Shown: positions 51,790 through 61,425, counted from the stretch's first letter. The stretch: 64,000 bases of DNA from Streptomyces sp. NBC_00162 (GCF_024611995.1 NZ_CP102509.1:2356001-2420000); one strand, 5' to 3'. The notes: generated by a model from the letters alone, not told the origin. Numbers and translations are program-made.

Positions 51790-52559
51790 GTCCCGTGTCC
51801 ACCGCACCCGCCCTCCTCGTCATCGCCCACGGCAGCCGCGACCCGCGGCACGCGGCGACCGTGCACGCCCTCACCGGGCGCGTGCGGGCGCTGCGGCCCG
51901 GGCTGCGCGTGGAGACGGCCTTCCTGGATTTCAACACCCCGTCGGTGGGGCAGGCCCTGTCCTCGCTCTACCTGTCGGGCGTACGGGAGGTCGTCGCCCT
52001 CCCGCTCCTCCTCACCCGGGCCTTCCACGCGAAGTCCGACATCCCGGCGGCGCTGGCCGAGTCGACGGCCCGGCTGCCGGGGCTGTCGGTGCGGGTGGCC
52101 GACGTACTCGGCCCGTCCCCGCTGCTGGTCTCGGCCCTCGAACGCCGGCTGGCCGAGGCCGGACTCACCCCGGCGGACCGCGCCACCACCGCGGTGGTGC
52201 TCGCGTCCGCCGGCTCCACGGACCCGGAGGCGATCGCAGTGATCGCTGAAATCGCGCGGGAGTGGCGGCACACCGGTTGGTGCGCCGTGCGGCCTGCGTT
52301 CGCCTCCGCTGCCCTTCCCCGCACGGAGGACGCCGTACGGGCGCTGCGTGCGGAGGGCTTCGCGCGGGTGGCGGTGGCGCCGTACGTCATCGCCCCCGGG
52401 CGGCTCCCGGACCGCATCGTGGCGGGGGCCGAAGCCGCCGGTGCCGATGTCGTCGCGGACGTTCTGGGCCCTGCCCCTGAACTGGCCCGCCTGCTGCTGC
52501 GCCGCTTCGACGCCGCCGCCGTCTCCGCTCCCGCCAGGCTCCCGGCCCTGACGGCCTGA
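51786..52559 (+). CDS. Sirohydrochlorin chelatase (CbiX/SirB-like)
   Basis: A 257-residue protein of two CbiX-like halves. The first has the catalytic HG motif VIAHGSRDPRH (H15) and PLLLTRAFHAKSDIP; the second (VVLASAGSTDPEA) is degenerate. It would insert Fe2+ (or Co2+) into sirohydrochlorin. As the last gene behind the sulfite reductase operon and transporter, ferrochelation to siroheme, the reductase cofactor, is the likely role. GTG at 51786 overlaps the permease stop; GTG 51795 is an alternative. Confidence 0.9.
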   Translation: MSPVSTAPALLVIAHGSRDPRHAATVHALTGRVRALRPGLRVETAFLDFNTPSVGQALSSLYLSGVREVVALPLLLTRAFHAKSDIPAALAESTARLPGLSVRVADVLGPSPLLVSALERRLAEAGLTPADRATTAVVLASAGSTDPEAIAVIAEIAREWRHTGWCAVRPAFASAALPRTEDAVRALRAEGFARVAVAPYVIAPGRLPDRIVAGAEAAGADVVADVLGPAPELARLLLRRFDAAAVSAPARLPALTA

Positions 52560-52590
52560 GCACCGCCTCCTGGGCACCGCCCCAGACCCT

Positions 52591-52646
52591 CCCCCAGACT
52601 CCGTCCGGGGGACCCCCACGCCTCAAACGCCGGCGGGGCTGGATTT
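52591..52646. repeat. Streptomycete-type intergenic repeat with hairpin at convergent gene ends
   Basis: The segment has a stem of CCCCC-GGGGG type (about 52591-52611) followed by TCAAACGCCGGCGGGGCTGG and ATTT. This string resembles a short element often seen between convergent genes of streptomycetes, where it may serve as terminator. Copy number here cannot be judged from one window. Confidence 0.6.
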
Positions 52647-52647
52647 G

Positions 52648-53649
52648 CTACGTGCGGGCCGCGGCCTCGTCGGCCAGGGCCGTGAGGTCCGTGATGGACA
52701 TCGCGCCCGGCGGCAGACCCTCCCGGGCAAAGATGTTGGCCGCGTGCCGCAGCACGTCGTTCACCGGCGTCGGAACCCCGTGCAGCCGCCCCAGCAGGGA
52801 GATCTCCCCGTTGAGGTAGTCCGCCTCCACCGAGCCGGTGCCCCGCGCCAGGCTCTGCCACGAGGACCCGCCCCGGACCCCCGGCGGCTGGTCCACCTTC
52901 CCGTCGCGCGCGGCCGCCTGCTCCGCGTCCGAGGCGTAGGCGATACCGGCCGCCCCGAAGACCGCCTTCGCCTCGCGGACCGCCCGCAGCAGCAGCGCGG
53001 CCTTCGCCGGGTCCGGCTCCGGGCCGGTGGTCGCCTGGACCGCGTTGCCGAGGTTCCCCAGCAGCTTCGCGTACTTCCACCGCATCACGTCCTCGACCAC
53101 CGGCGCCTCGAAGCCGGCCTTCCCGAGGTCCGCCGCGACCGCGCGCGCCGACGCGTCCGCGCCGCCCGCCGCCAGGCCCACGTGCAGGATCCCGGTCAGC
53201 GGCGCGCACAGCGCCGAGACCACGCCCGGCTCCAGGAACGTCGCGGGCAGCCACACGCACACCCCGTACACCCGCGCGAAGCGCCGCAGGGCCAGCCGCT
53301 CGCTCTCCACGCCGTTCTGCGCGCACAGCACCGGCAGCCGCTGCGCCGCCGTCCCGCCGCCCGCGACCTCCGCGTCGCCCCACGCGTCGAGCGCGGCGAT
53401 GGCGTCCTGGGTCTTGACGGCCAGCAGCAGTACGTCGTCCGGGCGCAGTTCACCCAGTTCGGCCGGTCCGGTGACCACGGGCAGCCGGTGCACCCGGGTC
53501 CCGTCGGCCGTCGTGAGCCGCAGACCGTCCGCCCGCAGGGCCTCCGCGTGCGCGCCGCGCGCGACGAGGACGACCTCGCCGCCCGCCTCCGCGAGCCGTC
53601 CGCCGATGGTGGCGCCTACCGCGCCCGCGCCGATGATGATGTAACGCAT
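52648..53649 (-). CDS. 2-dehydropantoate 2-reductase family (PanE/ApbA) protein
   Basis: A 333-residue NADPH-dependent reductase. The Rossmann motif GAGAVGATIGG lies at 7-17, followed by VKTQDAIAAL and LCAQNGVESERLALRRF. The catalytic Lys lies in VMRWKYAKLLGNLGNAV and the C-terminal helix block is SSWQSLARGTGSVEADYLNG. The true PanE reduces ketopantoate to pantoate in pantothenate synthesis, but many paralogues of this family act on other 2-oxo acids, so the exact substrate is uncertain. ATG start at 53649, head-to-head with an aldo/keto reductase 45 bp away; convergent with the chelatase gene. Confidence 0.88.
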   Translation of the reverse strand: MRYIIIGAGAVGATIGGRLAEAGGEVVLVARGAHAEALRADGLRLTTADGTRVHRLPVVTGPAELGELRPDDVLLLAVKTQDAIAALDAWGDAEVAGGGTAAQRLPVLCAQNGVESERLALRRFARVYGVCVWLPATFLEPGVVSALCAPLTGILHVGLAAGGADASARAVAADLGKAGFEAPVVEDVMRWKYAKLLGNLGNAVQATTGPEPDPAKAALLLRAVREAKAVFGAAGIAYASDAEQAAARDGKVDQPPGVRGGSSWQSLARGTGSVEADYLNGEISLLGRLHGVPTPVNDVLRHAANIFAREGLPPGAMSITDLTALADEAAART

Positions 53650-53694
53650 GCCTACGAGCCTGGCACATCCCGCCCCTCGCGATACCGTCGGGGC

Positions 53695-54540
53695 ATGGTG
53701 GATGAGATATTTGCGCTCGGCGGGGATCTGCCCGTGAGACGGCTCGGCTTCGGTACGGGCGGCCTGGTGGGGCCCGGCTACTGGGGCCCGCGCGGCGGGC
53801 GCGCCGAGGCCCGGGCGCTGCTGCGCACGGCGGTGGAGCGCGGGGTCACCCTCATCGACACCGCCGACAACTACGGCCCCGACCTGGCGGAGGAGCTGAT
53901 CGCCGAGGCCCTGCACCCGTACGGGGAGCAGCTCGTCATCGCCACCAAGGGCGGGGTGGTGCGCACCGGCCCCGACCAGTGGCATGTGGCGGGCCGCCCG
54001 GAGCAGTTGCGGGAGATGTGCGAGGCGAGCCTGCGGCGGCTGCGCGTGGAGCGGATCGGCCTCTACCAGCTGCACCGCTTCGACCCGTCGGTCCCGATGG
54101 CCGAACAGCTGGGCGCGCTGGCCGATTTGCGGGCGGAGGGCAAGATCCGGCACATCGGGCTGGACACGGTCACCGCGGGGCAGCTGCGGTCGGCGCGGGA
54201 GTCGGTGCCGGTCGCCGCGGTCCAGAACGCTTACAACCTGCTCGACCGCGGCTCGGCGGAGGTGCTGGCGCTGTGCGAGGCGCACCAGATCGCCTTCCTC
54301 CCGTACTACCCCCTGGGAAGCGGCTCCCTGACCCGTGAGAGCGCGGCCGCGGTCAGTGCGGTGGCCGCCGCACACGGTGCGAGTCCGGGCCAGGTGGCGC
54401 TCGCGTGGCTGCTGCACCGCTCCCCCGTCCTGTGCCCGACACCGGGCACCGGTTCGCCCGCCCACCTGGCGGAGAACCTGGACGCGGCGACGGTGCGCCT
54501 CACCGCGCGGGAGCTGGAACTGCTGGACGCGCTCGGCTGA
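53695..54540 (+). CDS. Aldo/keto reductase
   Basis: A 281-residue TIM-barrel oxidoreductase. Asp/Tyr of the catalytic tetrad appear in TLIDTADNYGPD, Lys in LVIATKGGV and His in LYQLHRFDPS. The NADPH-binding end has TPGTGSPAHLAENLDAATV, and a hydride-pocket sequence is FLPYYPLGSG. The substrate is not predictable. ATG start at 53695. It faces the PanE-like gene head-to-head with a short shared promoter region and converges on the DUF1697 gene with a 49-bp gap. Confidence 0.9.
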   Translation: MVDEIFALGGDLPVRRLGFGTGGLVGPGYWGPRGGRAEARALLRTAVERGVTLIDTADNYGPDLAEELIAEALHPYGEQLVIATKGGVVRTGPDQWHVAGRPEQLREMCEASLRRLRVERIGLYQLHRFDPSVPMAEQLGALADLRAEGKIRHIGLDTVTAGQLRSARESVPVAAVQNAYNLLDRGSAEVLALCEAHQIAFLPYYPLGSGSLTRESAAAVSAVAAAHGASPGQVALAWLLHRSPVLCPTPGTGSPAHLAENLDAATVRLTARELELLDALG

Positions 54541-54589
54541 GGCCTGAGGTCCCCGGCCCGTCCCCGCGCCGTCCCGTACCGTCCCCGGG

Positions 54590-55138
54590 TCAGGCTCCGG
54601 TGAGTTCGACGAGTTTGACGACCGTGTTCCAGTTGCGGGTGGTGACGTCGATGCCCTTGACGACGGCGGGCTTGGCGAGGGCCTCGCCCAGTTTCGAGCG
54701 GCCCATGCCGTTCGGGGCGTAGAGGTAGAGGACGCGGTCGCCGAGCCGGTACTCCTCGGGGAGGTACGCCGTCTGGTCGAGGGCGGCGAACCGCTCCGGG
54801 CCGGGCTGTTCGGAGAAGAAGGTGGCGTGGAGCTGCTTTCCCTCCAGCTCGGCGGCCGGGAAGGGGCAGGCCTCGGCGACGGCGCTCAGGTACGCGCCGT
54901 CCACGACCAGGCAGGCCACCCGGAAGCCGAAGTGGGCCTCTATGGCCGCCTCCAGCTCCCGGGCGAGCGCCTTCGGGTCCTCCTTCGCGCTGCTGAAGAC
55001 GGCGTTGCCGCTCTGCAGGTACGTCTGTACGTCGCCGTGGCCCAGCCCCTCCAGTACGGAGCGCAGCTCCGCCATGGGGACCTTCTTGCTCCCGCCGACA
55101 TTGATCCCGCGCAGCAGCGCCGCGTATTTCTTCGCCAT
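54590..55138 (-). CDS. DUF1697 domain protein
   Basis: A 182-residue protein of the DUF1697 family. KYAALLRGINVGGSKKVPMA, FLQSGN-type TYLQSGNAVFSS and GKQLHATFFSEQPGPERFAA are its typical blocks, with RSKLGEALAKPAVVKGIDVT and TRNWNTVVKLVEL at the C-terminus. The family has unknown function and is often present as single-copy genes. ATG start at 55138, 20 bp after the glycosyltransferase stop on the same strand, so possibly cotranscribed with it. Confidence 0.88.
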   Translation of the reverse strand: MAKKYAALLRGINVGGSKKVPMAELRSVLEGLGHGDVQTYLQSGNAVFSSAKEDPKALARELEAAIEAHFGFRVACLVVDGAYLSAVAEACPFPAAELEGKQLHATFFSEQPGPERFAALDQTAYLPEEYRLGDRVLYLYAPNGMGRSKLGEALAKPAVVKGIDVTTRNWNTVVKLVELTGA

Positions 55139-55158
55139 GAAGGCACCGTAGGGGGTGT

Positions 55159-56361
55159 CTATGACAGTTCGGCCTCGATGAGGTCGGCGGCCTGTCGTGT
55201 GCCGCCCTCGGTGGCCATCTGTGCGCGGACCTCCTCGCAGCGGGCCGCGCCGCCGGGGTCGGAGAGCAGGGCGAGGACCGCTTCCCGGAGGGTTGCGGCG
55301 TCCGCCTGTTCCATCGGGACGTGCCGGGCCACGCCGAGTGACACCAGCATGTCGGCGTTGCCGAACTGGTCGACGGCCTGCGGGACGGCGACCATCGGGG
55401 TGGCGGTGGCGAGGCCCTCCTGGCTGCCGCCGGCGCCCGCGTGGGTGATGAAGGCGTCGGCCTGGCGCAGGATGTCCAGCTGGGGAACCCAGCGGAGGAC
55501 CTCGACGTTGGCGGGGATCGCGCCGAGGTCGGCCTCGTCGGTGAACTTGCCGATCTGCAGGACGACGTGCCAGTCGGGCAGGTCCCCGAAGGCCTCGGCG
55601 CAGGCACGGTAGAAGGCGGGCTGCTTGGTGAAGGCGGAGCCGAGGGAGACCAGCAGCACCTTCCTGCTCTCGGCCGATTCCGGGCGCTGCCAGCGCCCCT
55701 GGGTCGCCGTACGGTCGCCCTGGCAGGCGCCGACGAAGGTGTACACGGAGGTGTCGACGCGGTCGGCGTTCGGCTGGAGTGCCCGGGGGATCAGGACGAC
55801 GCTGCGGCGCGGGCGGCCCTGGAAGCTGTCGACCTGGTCGCCGAGGCCGTTCTCGGTCAGCCAGGCGGCGAACCGGGCGTAGTAGGCCTGTCCGCGCTCG
55901 GATGCCTTGAGGTCGGCGAACATCGGTCCGGCCACTTCATCCTCGTACCCCTCCCAGGCGACCAGGTTCGGGGAGAGGGAGACGGCGGGGACTCCCCAGC
56001 GGTGGGCGAGCACGGGCGCCGGGTAGGCGGTGATGTCGTGGATGACGAGGTCCGGTTCGTCGCCCTCGAAGGCGGCCGCGAGCTGCGGGAGCGCCTGGAC
56101 GGCGTCGTTGAGGAAGGGTTCGAGGTTGTCGATGAGCTCGGTGCCCCAGGCCTCCGGTTCGTCGTCGGTGGGGAGGGTGGAGTTCCAGATCACCGGGGTG
56201 GCGCCGGTCTCCGCGACCTTCTCGGCGAAGGAGGCGGGGATCGCGTAGCTGACGCGGTGGCCCCGGGCGACGAGTTCCCGGATCACTTCGATGCTCGGGT
56301 TCACGTGCCCGTGGGCGGCGATGGAGAACATGGCGATGTGTGCGGGCTTGGCGGAGGTCAT
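55159..56361 (-). CDS. Macrolide-type glycosyltransferase (OleD/Mgt-like, GT1)
   Basis: A 400-residue GT-B enzyme. [20 protein letters not shown] has the catalytic-type His at H19, the position of OleD His19; an Asp follows in [11 protein letters not shown]. The C-terminal nucleotide-sugar site reads [20 protein letters not shown] then [16 protein letters not shown]. OleD and Mgt transfer glucose to macrolides such as oleandomycin or lankamycin and inactivate them. ATG start at 56361. A perfect 8-3-8 palindrome at 56374-56392 lies just ahead, overlapping the likely transcription or translation start region, so induction by a ligand-responsive repressor is likely. Confidence 0.9.
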   Translation of the reverse strand: MTSAKPAHIAMFSIAAHGHVNPSIEVIRELVARGHRVSYAIPASFAEKVAETGATPVIWNSTLPTDDEPEAWGTELIDNLEPFLNDAVQALPQLAAAFEGDEPDLVIHDITAYPAPVLAHRWGVPAVSLSPNLVAWEGYEDEVAGPMFADLKASERGQAYYARFAAWLTENGLGDQVDSFQGRPRRSVVLIPRALQPNADRVDTSVYTFVGACQGDRTATQGRWQRPESAESRKVLLVSLGSAFTKQPAFYRACAEAFGDLPDWHVVLQIGKFTDEADLGAIPANVEVLRWVPQLDILRQADAFITHAGAGGSQEGLATATPMVAVPQAVDQFGNADMLVSLGVARHVPMEQADAATLREAVLALLSDPGGAARCEEVRAQMATEGGTRQAADLIEAELS

Positions 56362-56373
56362 GATCCGACCATA

Positions 56374-56392
56374 ACGAGACGATACGTCTCGT
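56374..56392. promoter_or_regulatory. Perfect palindrome ACGAGACG-ATA-CGTCTCGT, candidate TetR-like operator
   Basis: Arms 56374-56381 and 56385-56392 are exact complements around ATA. The site lies 13-31 bp upstream of the glycosyltransferase ATG in a 56-bp gap, a typical place for steric repression. No TetR gene is adjacent, so the regulator would be encoded elsewhere. Confidence 0.6.
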
Positions 56393-56417
56393 GCAATCTC
56401 TTTATGCTGCGCGGGCC

Positions 56418-57716
56418 CTACCTCTGGTACCGCGCCAGTACCCGGTTCCCGTCCCCCACCAGCCGTTCCTCGAGCTCGGCGAGGTCGATCGCCCCGCTGT
56501 AGAACTCCTGGAGCGCCGGGGTCGCGACCTTGTCCTTCCACTCCGGATAGCCGCGCACCGACTGGGCCGGTGCCGGGCGCAGCCCGCCCGCCAGGGCCGT
56601 GCCCGTGGCCCAGCCGAGCTCGGGCGTGCGCAGGGCCGGGTCGGCCAGCGCCCGCGTGCCGGTCGGCAGCATCCAGTCGCCGCGGGCCAGGCGGACCATG
56701 TTGGCCGGGCCCAGCAGGAAGTCGATGAAGGCCGCCGCCGCCTTCTTGTGCGGGCTGTCCTGCGCGATGGAGAGGGTCTGCGGGCTGACTCCCTGCGCCA
56801 GGCCGTCCGCCCCGGCCGGGGGCGGCAGCACCTGCCACGCGAAGCCGGGCGGCGCCTGGCGCACGATCTGCTGGCGGTACGAGAACCCGAGCGGCACCAT
56901 CGCGTACCGGCCGCCGAAGAAGCCGGGCAGGGTGTCGGAACCGCCCATCCCCAGGGTGGCCCGGGAGGCGCTGTGGTCGGTCTCGGTCAGGGCCCGGATG
57001 GTGGCGGGGACGACCGCGTCGCCCTCGGACCAGCGGATGACGGCCTTCCCGCCGGCGTCGCGGTGGAAGAGCCGGCCGCCCGCGGACAGGCCGAGGTTGA
57101 GGGTGGCGGAGACCGGGTCCTTGAGCGGCCAGGCCACCCCGTACCGGCCCTCGGCGGTCAGCTGCCGGGCGGCCGTACGGAACTCCTCCCAGCTCCAGGG
57201 GGCTTCGGGGGTGGGGATGCGCACCCCGGAGGCGCGCAGCAGCTCGGTGTTGGCCATCAGGACCCTGGGTTCCTGGAGGAAGGGGACCCCGTACACCCCG
57301 CCGTCGGTCCCGAAGGTGACGGACTCCCAGGAGCCGGCCGGGATGTCGGCCTTGAGCCGTTCGGAGAGCAGGGGCCTCAGGTCGGCGAGGTAACCGCCGT
57401 AGGCGAAGTCGGCCAGGTCGTCGGAGGCGTCGTGGATGACGTCGGGGGCCTCGCCGCCCTCGAAGGAGGTCAGCAGCTGGTCGTGGACGCTGTTCCAGCT
57501 GCCCTGCACGTACTGGACCTGGATCTCGGGGTGGGCGGCGTTCCACTCCGCGACCAGGGCCTTGTTGGCGTCGACGGACTCCTTCTGCCAGGCGAGCGAC
57601 TGGAAGCGCAGCCGCACCACGCCGTCGAAGTCGCCGCGCGGCGCGGAGCAGCCGCCGAGCAGCCCGGCCAGCAGCGCGAGCGCGAGGGCCCCGGCCCGCC
57701 ATCCGCGGATCCCCAT
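56418..57716 (-). CDS. ABC sugar transporter, extracellular solute-binding lipoprotein
   Basis: A 432-residue family-1 solute-binding protein. The signal ends at lipobox LLGGC with C23. Typical blocks are [24 protein letters not shown] [59 protein letters not shown] and [20 protein letters not shown]. The ligand is probably an oligosaccharide. It is the last gene of a three-gene operon with two permeases, both joints being TGATG (57714-57718 and 58562-58566). No ATPase lies in the operon, so a shared ATPase (MsiK-like) is probably used. Confidence 0.92.
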   Translation of the reverse strand: MGIRGWRAGALALALLAGLLGGCSAPRGDFDGVVRLRFQSLAWQKESVDANKALVAEWNAAHPEIQVQYVQGSWNSVHDQLLTSFEGGEAPDVIHDASDDLADFAYGGYLADLRPLLSERLKADIPAGSWESVTFGTDGGVYGVPFLQEPRVLMANTELLRASGVRIPTPEAPWSWEEFRTAARQLTAEGRYGVAWPLKDPVSATLNLGLSAGGRLFHRDAGGKAVIRWSEGDAVVPATIRALTETDHSASRATLGMGGSDTLPGFFGGRYAMVPLGFSYRQQIVRQAPPGFAWQVLPPPAGADGLAQGVSPQTLSIAQDSPHKKAAAAFIDFLLGPANMVRLARGDWMLPTGTRALADPALRTPELGWATGTALAGGLRPAPAQSVRGYPEWKDKVATPALQEFYSGAIDLAELEERLVGDGNRVLARYQR

Positions 57717-58564
57717 CAGCTCTTCACCGCCCCGGCCAGCATGCCGCCGGTGATCCGCTTCTGGATGACGGAGAAGATCACCAGGGAGGGCAGGGTCGCG
57801 AGGAAGGCCGCAGCGGCGAGCGGGCCGAGGTCGGCGGCGCCCTCGGCACCCAGGAAGTGGGTCAGGACGACCGGCAAGGTCTGCTGCTCCGGGGTCTTGA
57901 GGAGGACGAGGGCGAAGAAGAACTCGTTCCAGGCGGTGATGAAGGCGAACAGCGCGGTGGCCACGATGCCCGGCGCCAGCAGGGGCGCGACCACCGAGAC
58001 GAGGGTGCGCAGCCGCCCGGCCCCGTCCATCGCCGCCGCCTCCTCCAGTTCGGGCGGGACGGCGCGCACGTAGCCGACGAGCATCCACAGCGCGAACGGC
58101 AGCGACCAGACGACGTAGACGAGGATCAGGCCCGGTACGGAGTTGACCAGGTGGAGGTTCTTCAGCACCAGGAACAGCGGGATGATCACCAGGACGAAGG
58201 GGAAGGCCTGGCTGATCACGACCCAGCCGGTGGCGGCGGTGGCCAGCCTCCCCCGCCTCCGGGCGAGGACGAAGGCCGTCGGGGTGGCCAGGACGACCGC
58301 GAGCACGGCGGCGCAGACCGCGGCGATCAGGCTGTTCAGCGCCGCGTGCGCCAGCGGCTGCTCGGCGAAGGCCTGCCGGAAGTTGCCGAGGGTCGGGTCC
58401 TTCGGGATCCAGGTGGGGTGCAGGCTGCCGAGCTCGCGCGCGGGCTTGAAGGCGGTGGAGAGCAGCCACAGGAACGGGAACGCGAGGAAGACGAGGTAGG
58501 CGGCGAGCGCCGTGTACTGGGCGGCCCTGGTACGGGTGTTGGTGCGGCCGTGTGCGCGTCCCAT
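57716..58564 (-). CDS. Carbohydrate ABC transporter permease (MalG type)
   Basis: A 282-residue permease with six helices. [20 protein letters not shown] is the first; the EAA motif reads [20 protein letters not shown], followed by [20 protein letters not shown]. This is the MalG/CUT1 pattern. ATG at 58564 overlaps the upstream permease stop (TGATG) and its own stop overlaps the lipoprotein ATG (TGATG), so the three products are made in balanced amounts. Confidence 0.93.
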   Translation of the reverse strand: MGRAHGRTNTRTRAAQYTALAAYLVFLAFPFLWLLSTAFKPARELGSLHPTWIPKDPTLGNFRQAFAEQPLAHAALNSLIAAVCAAVLAVVLATPTAFVLARRRGRLATAATGWVVISQAFPFVLVIIPLFLVLKNLHLVNSVPGLILVYVVWSLPFALWMLVGYVRAVPPELEEAAAMDGAGRLRTLVSVVAPLLAPGIVATALFAFITAWNEFFFALVLLKTPEQQTLPVVLTHFLGAEGAADLGPLAAAAFLATLPSLVIFSVIQKRITGGMLAGAVKS

Positions 58565-59463
58565 CAGGTGTCGCCTCCCCGGAGCCGGCCGGCCAGGTAC
58601 ACGGCGAGCAGGACCGAGATCACCGCGACCATCACGCAGCCCATGGCGGCGGCGTACCCGAACTGCCCGTAGCGGAAGGCTTCCTCGTACGCGAAGAGCA
58701 TCGGCAGCCGGGTGCGGCCGCCGGGCCCGCCGTTGGTCAGGACATAGACCAGGGCGAAGGAGTTGAAGTTCCAGATGAAGTTCAGGGCGGAGATGGACAG
58801 CGCCACCGGACGTATCGCGGGCCAGGTCACCGTCCGGAAGCGGCGCCAGGCCCCGGCGCCGTCGAGGGCGGCGGCCTCGTGGAGCTCGTGCGGGGTGTTC
58901 TGCAGGCCGGCGAGCAGCGCGACCGTGGTCTGGGGCATGCCCGCCCAGATGCCGACCACGACGACGGCGGGCAGGGCGGTGGCGAGGCCGCTGAGCCAGT
59001 CGGTGTCCCCGGCGAGCCCGAGGCCGGACAGGGTCTCGTTGAGCACCCCCGCGTCGGGGTGGTAGACGAGCCGCCACATGATGCCGACCACCACCTCGGG
59101 CATGGCCCAGGGGATGATCGCGAGCGAGCGGGCCAGCCACCGGAAGCGGAGGTTCTGGTCGAGCAGCAGGGCCAGCCCCAGGGCCAGCAGGAACTGCGGG
59201 ACGGTGACCCCGGCAGCCCACAGCAGGCCGATCCGGAAGGACTCCCAGAACAGCCGGTCGTGGAGCAGGTCCTGGAAGTTCAGGATCCCGGCCCACTGGG
59301 TGGGGGCGGTGCGGCCGGACTGGGAGTCGGTGAACGCGAGGGCGATGCCGTAGAGCAGCGGGCCGACGCTGAGCAGCAGGATGGGAATCAGGGCGGGCAG
59401 CACCAGGAACCAGGCCCCGTGGTCGGCGCGGCGGCCCTTGCGCACGGGGGCGGCGGCGGTCAC
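58564..59463 (-). CDS. Carbohydrate ABC transporter permease (MalF type)
   Basis: A 299-residue permease. Helix 1 is FLVLPALIPILLLSVGPLLY, and the EAA-like loop is ELHEAAALDGAGAWRRFRTV, followed by TWPAIRPVALSISALNFIWN. It pairs with the downstream MalG-like permease in a CUT1 importer. Start is set at GTG 59463 with AAGGGGG five bases ahead; GTG 59469 and an extension to 59568 are less likely. It is the first gene of the operon. Confidence 0.9.
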   Translation of the reverse strand: MTAAAPVRKGRRADHGAWFLVLPALIPILLLSVGPLLYGIALAFTDSQSGRTAPTQWAGILNFQDLLHDRLFWESFRIGLLWAAGVTVPQFLLALGLALLLDQNLRFRWLARSLAIIPWAMPEVVVGIMWRLVYHPDAGVLNETLSGLGLAGDTDWLSGLATALPAVVVVGIWAGMPQTTVALLAGLQNTPHELHEAAALDGAGAWRRFRTVTWPAIRPVALSISALNFIWNFNSFALVYVLTNGGPGGRTRLPMLFAYEEAFRYGQFGYAAAMGCVMVAVISVLLAVYLAGRLRGGDT

Positions 59464-59596
59464 CTTCACCCCCTTCCCGGGGGATCGTCCGGATCCGTTG
59501 CGGTCATCGTGCGCAGGGCCTGATGGCGCGTCAAGGCAGTGCACACGCGGATGGGAGACTTGGCGCATTCACGACGATCCGGATCCGGAGTACGAG

Positions 59597-60454
59597 ATGG
59601 ACGAGGCGCGGGCCAGGGACGTACTGGCGGCCGCAGGCCTGGGCGGCGGCGCAGCCTCGCTGCTGGCCCTGGGCGAGAACGCGGTCTTCGCGGCCGGGGA
59701 ACTGGTGGTGAAGGTGGGCCGCGCGGACCCGGCCCTGGCGGCGCGGGCCGAACGCGAACTGGCCGTCGCGTACTGGCTGGAGCGGGCCGGGATCCCGGCG
59801 GTCCGAGCAGCCGAGCCCGAGCCGCGGCTGGTGGCCGGGCACCCGGTGACGCTGTGGCACCGGCTCCCGGACGCGGTGCGTCCCGCGGCGCCGGAGGATC
59901 TCGCGGTGCTGCTGCGGCGGATCCACGCCCTGTCCGCGCCGCCGTTCCCGCTGGCCGCGCGGGATCTGCTGGGCGGTGTCGAACGCTGGCTGCGGCTGGC
60001 CGGCGATGCGATCGACCCGGCGGACGCGGCGTACCTGCGGGCCCGCCGCGACGCCTACGCGGGCGAGGTGGCCGGGCTGGTGCCGCATCTGCCCCCGGGC
60101 CCGATCCACGGGGACGCCCTGCCCCGCAACGTGCACGTCGGCCCGGACGGTCCCGTCCTGGTCGACCTGGAGACCGTCTCGGCCGACCTGCGCGAGCACG
60201 ACCTGGTGGTGATGGCCCTCTCCCGCGACCGGTACGGGCTGCCCGCCGAGTCCTACGAGGCGTTCGTGACGGCGTACGGCTGGGACGTCCGCGAGTGGGA
60301 GGGCTGCGCGGTGCTGCGCGGGGCCCGTGAGACGGCGAGCTGCGCCTGGGTGTCCCAGCACGCGCCGACCAACCCGAAGGCGCTGGCCGAATTCCGCCGC
60401 CGGGTGGACTCCCTGCGCGAGGGCGCGTCCGAGGTCCGCTGGCACCCGTTCTAG
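59597..60454 (+). CDS. APH-type (aminoglycoside phosphotransferase-like) kinase
   Basis: A 285-residue protein kinase-like enzyme. The ATP lysine is probably K39 (ELVVKVG). The catalytic loop is PIHGDALPRNVHV with HGD at 171-173 and D173, and the metal Asp is D190 (VLVDLET). The family phosphorylates aminoglycosides, macrolides, choline or other small alcohols; context gives no substrate. ATG start at 59597 with GGAG at 59587-59590. It is divergent from the sugar transporter operon and converges on the LysR gene with a 13-bp gap. Confidence 0.85.
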   Translation: MDEARARDVLAAAGLGGGAASLLALGENAVFAAGELVVKVGRADPALAARAERELAVAYWLERAGIPAVRAAEPEPRLVAGHPVTLWHRLPDAVRPAAPEDLAVLLRRIHALSAPPFPLAARDLLGGVERWLRLAGDAIDPADAAYLRARRDAYAGEVAGLVPHLPPGPIHGDALPRNVHVGPDGPVLVDLETVSADLREHDLVVMALSRDRYGLPAESYEAFVTAYGWDVREWEGCAVLRGARETASCAWVSQHAPTNPKALAEFRRRVDSLREGASEVRWHPF

Positions 60455-60467
60455 GCGTGTTTCACGG

Positions 60468-61379
60468 TCAGGCAGCCGTCCCGGCCGTCCCGGCGGTTTC
60501 GCTGACCGCCAGGGCGAAGGCCTCCGCCTGCGCGGAGGGCCGCAGACGGTGGCGGATGAGGCCCAGCTCGGAGTCGGGCAGGCCCTGCACCGGGACGAAG
60601 GTAAGGGAGTCGCGGCGCCCGTGGTAGTCGGCCGTGGACCGGCACAGCAGCATGGCGCCGCGGTTGGCCGCCGTCAGACTCAGCCCTTCCTGGAGCGTGT
60701 TGACGCTGGGCCCGGCCGGTACGGGCAGGCCGCCCGGGGTCAGGCCGGGGGCCTGGGCCCGCCGCCAGTACTCGGGGGCTCCGCCGTCGATGCCGATGAG
60801 CCGGCAGTCGGCGAGTTCCTCGGCAGACAGCGAGTCCCGGGCGGCGAAGGGGTGCCGGACGGACACGGCGAGGGTCTGCGGCTGCCGGGAGAAGACCGGG
60901 CCGAGGACGAGGTCGTCCTCGGCCACCGGCAGCAGGACCACCGCGCAGTCCACCTCCTGGCGGCGCAGCGGCCCGAAGGGGTCGGAGAGCGGGATCTCGA
61001 CGATGTCGATCGCACAGTCGGGATACCGGTCCCCGAACCGTGCGATCGCCCGGCTGAGGTAGTCGTCGACGGTGCCCTGGAAGCCGATGCGCAGTTCCCC
61101 GCCCATGCCCCGCGCGGCGGCCCGGGCCTCGTCGACCGTGGCGCGCAGGGCGTCGTACGCGGGGCGCAGGCCCGCGAGGAAGCTCTCGCCCAGCGGGGTC
61201 AGGCGCACCCGGCGGCTGGTGCGTTCGACGAGCGGGGCGCCGATGCGGCTCTCCAGGGAGCGCAGCAGCTGGCTGACCCGGCTCTGGGAGACGTACAGCC
61301 GCTCGCCCGCCCGTCCGAAGTGCAACTCCTGGGCCAGCACGAGGAATGTCTCCAGCTCGCGTATCTCGACACCGCTCAT
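60468..61379 (-). CDS. LysR family transcriptional regulator
   Basis: A 303-residue regulator. The N-terminal wHTH (about 1-65) reads IRELETFLVLAQELHFGRAG, RLYVSQSRVSQLLRSLES. The effector domain has two lobes (GELRIGFQGTVDDYLSRAIA, CAVVLLPVAEDDLVLGPVFS). It resembles regulators of actinobacterial efflux or aromatic genes. ATG start at 61379 behind AAAGGGA. It is divergent from the MFS transporter with a 109-bp gap that carries GATCGAGTAGTCC at 61413-61425. Confidence 0.92.
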   Translation of the reverse strand: MSGVEIRELETFLVLAQELHFGRAGERLYVSQSRVSQLLRSLESRIGAPLVERTSRRVRLTPLGESFLAGLRPAYDALRATVDEARAAARGMGGELRIGFQGTVDDYLSRAIARFGDRYPDCAIDIVEIPLSDPFGPLRRQEVDCAVVLLPVAEDDLVLGPVFSRQPQTLAVSVRHPFAARDSLSAEELADCRLIGIDGGAPEYWRRAQAPGLTPGGLPVPAGPSVNTLQEGLSLTAANRGAMLLCRSTADYHGRRDSLTFVPVQGLPDSELGLIRHRLRPSAQAEAFALAVSETAGTAGTAA

Positions 61380-61412
61380 GGTTCCCTTTCTACACCGCCG
61401 CTCCGCGCGGCC

Positions 61413-61425
61413 GATCGAGTAGTCC
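61413..61425. promoter_or_regulatory. GATCGAGTAGTCC motif, copy in the LysR-MFS intergenic region
   Basis: Exact 13-bp match to 63710-63722 upstream of the hydrolase and NRPS genes. It is followed by TTATCGA at about 61429-61436, giving TCGA sequences about 17 bp apart. The location between a LysR gene and its divergent neighbour is where LysR operators are normally found. Confidence 0.55.
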
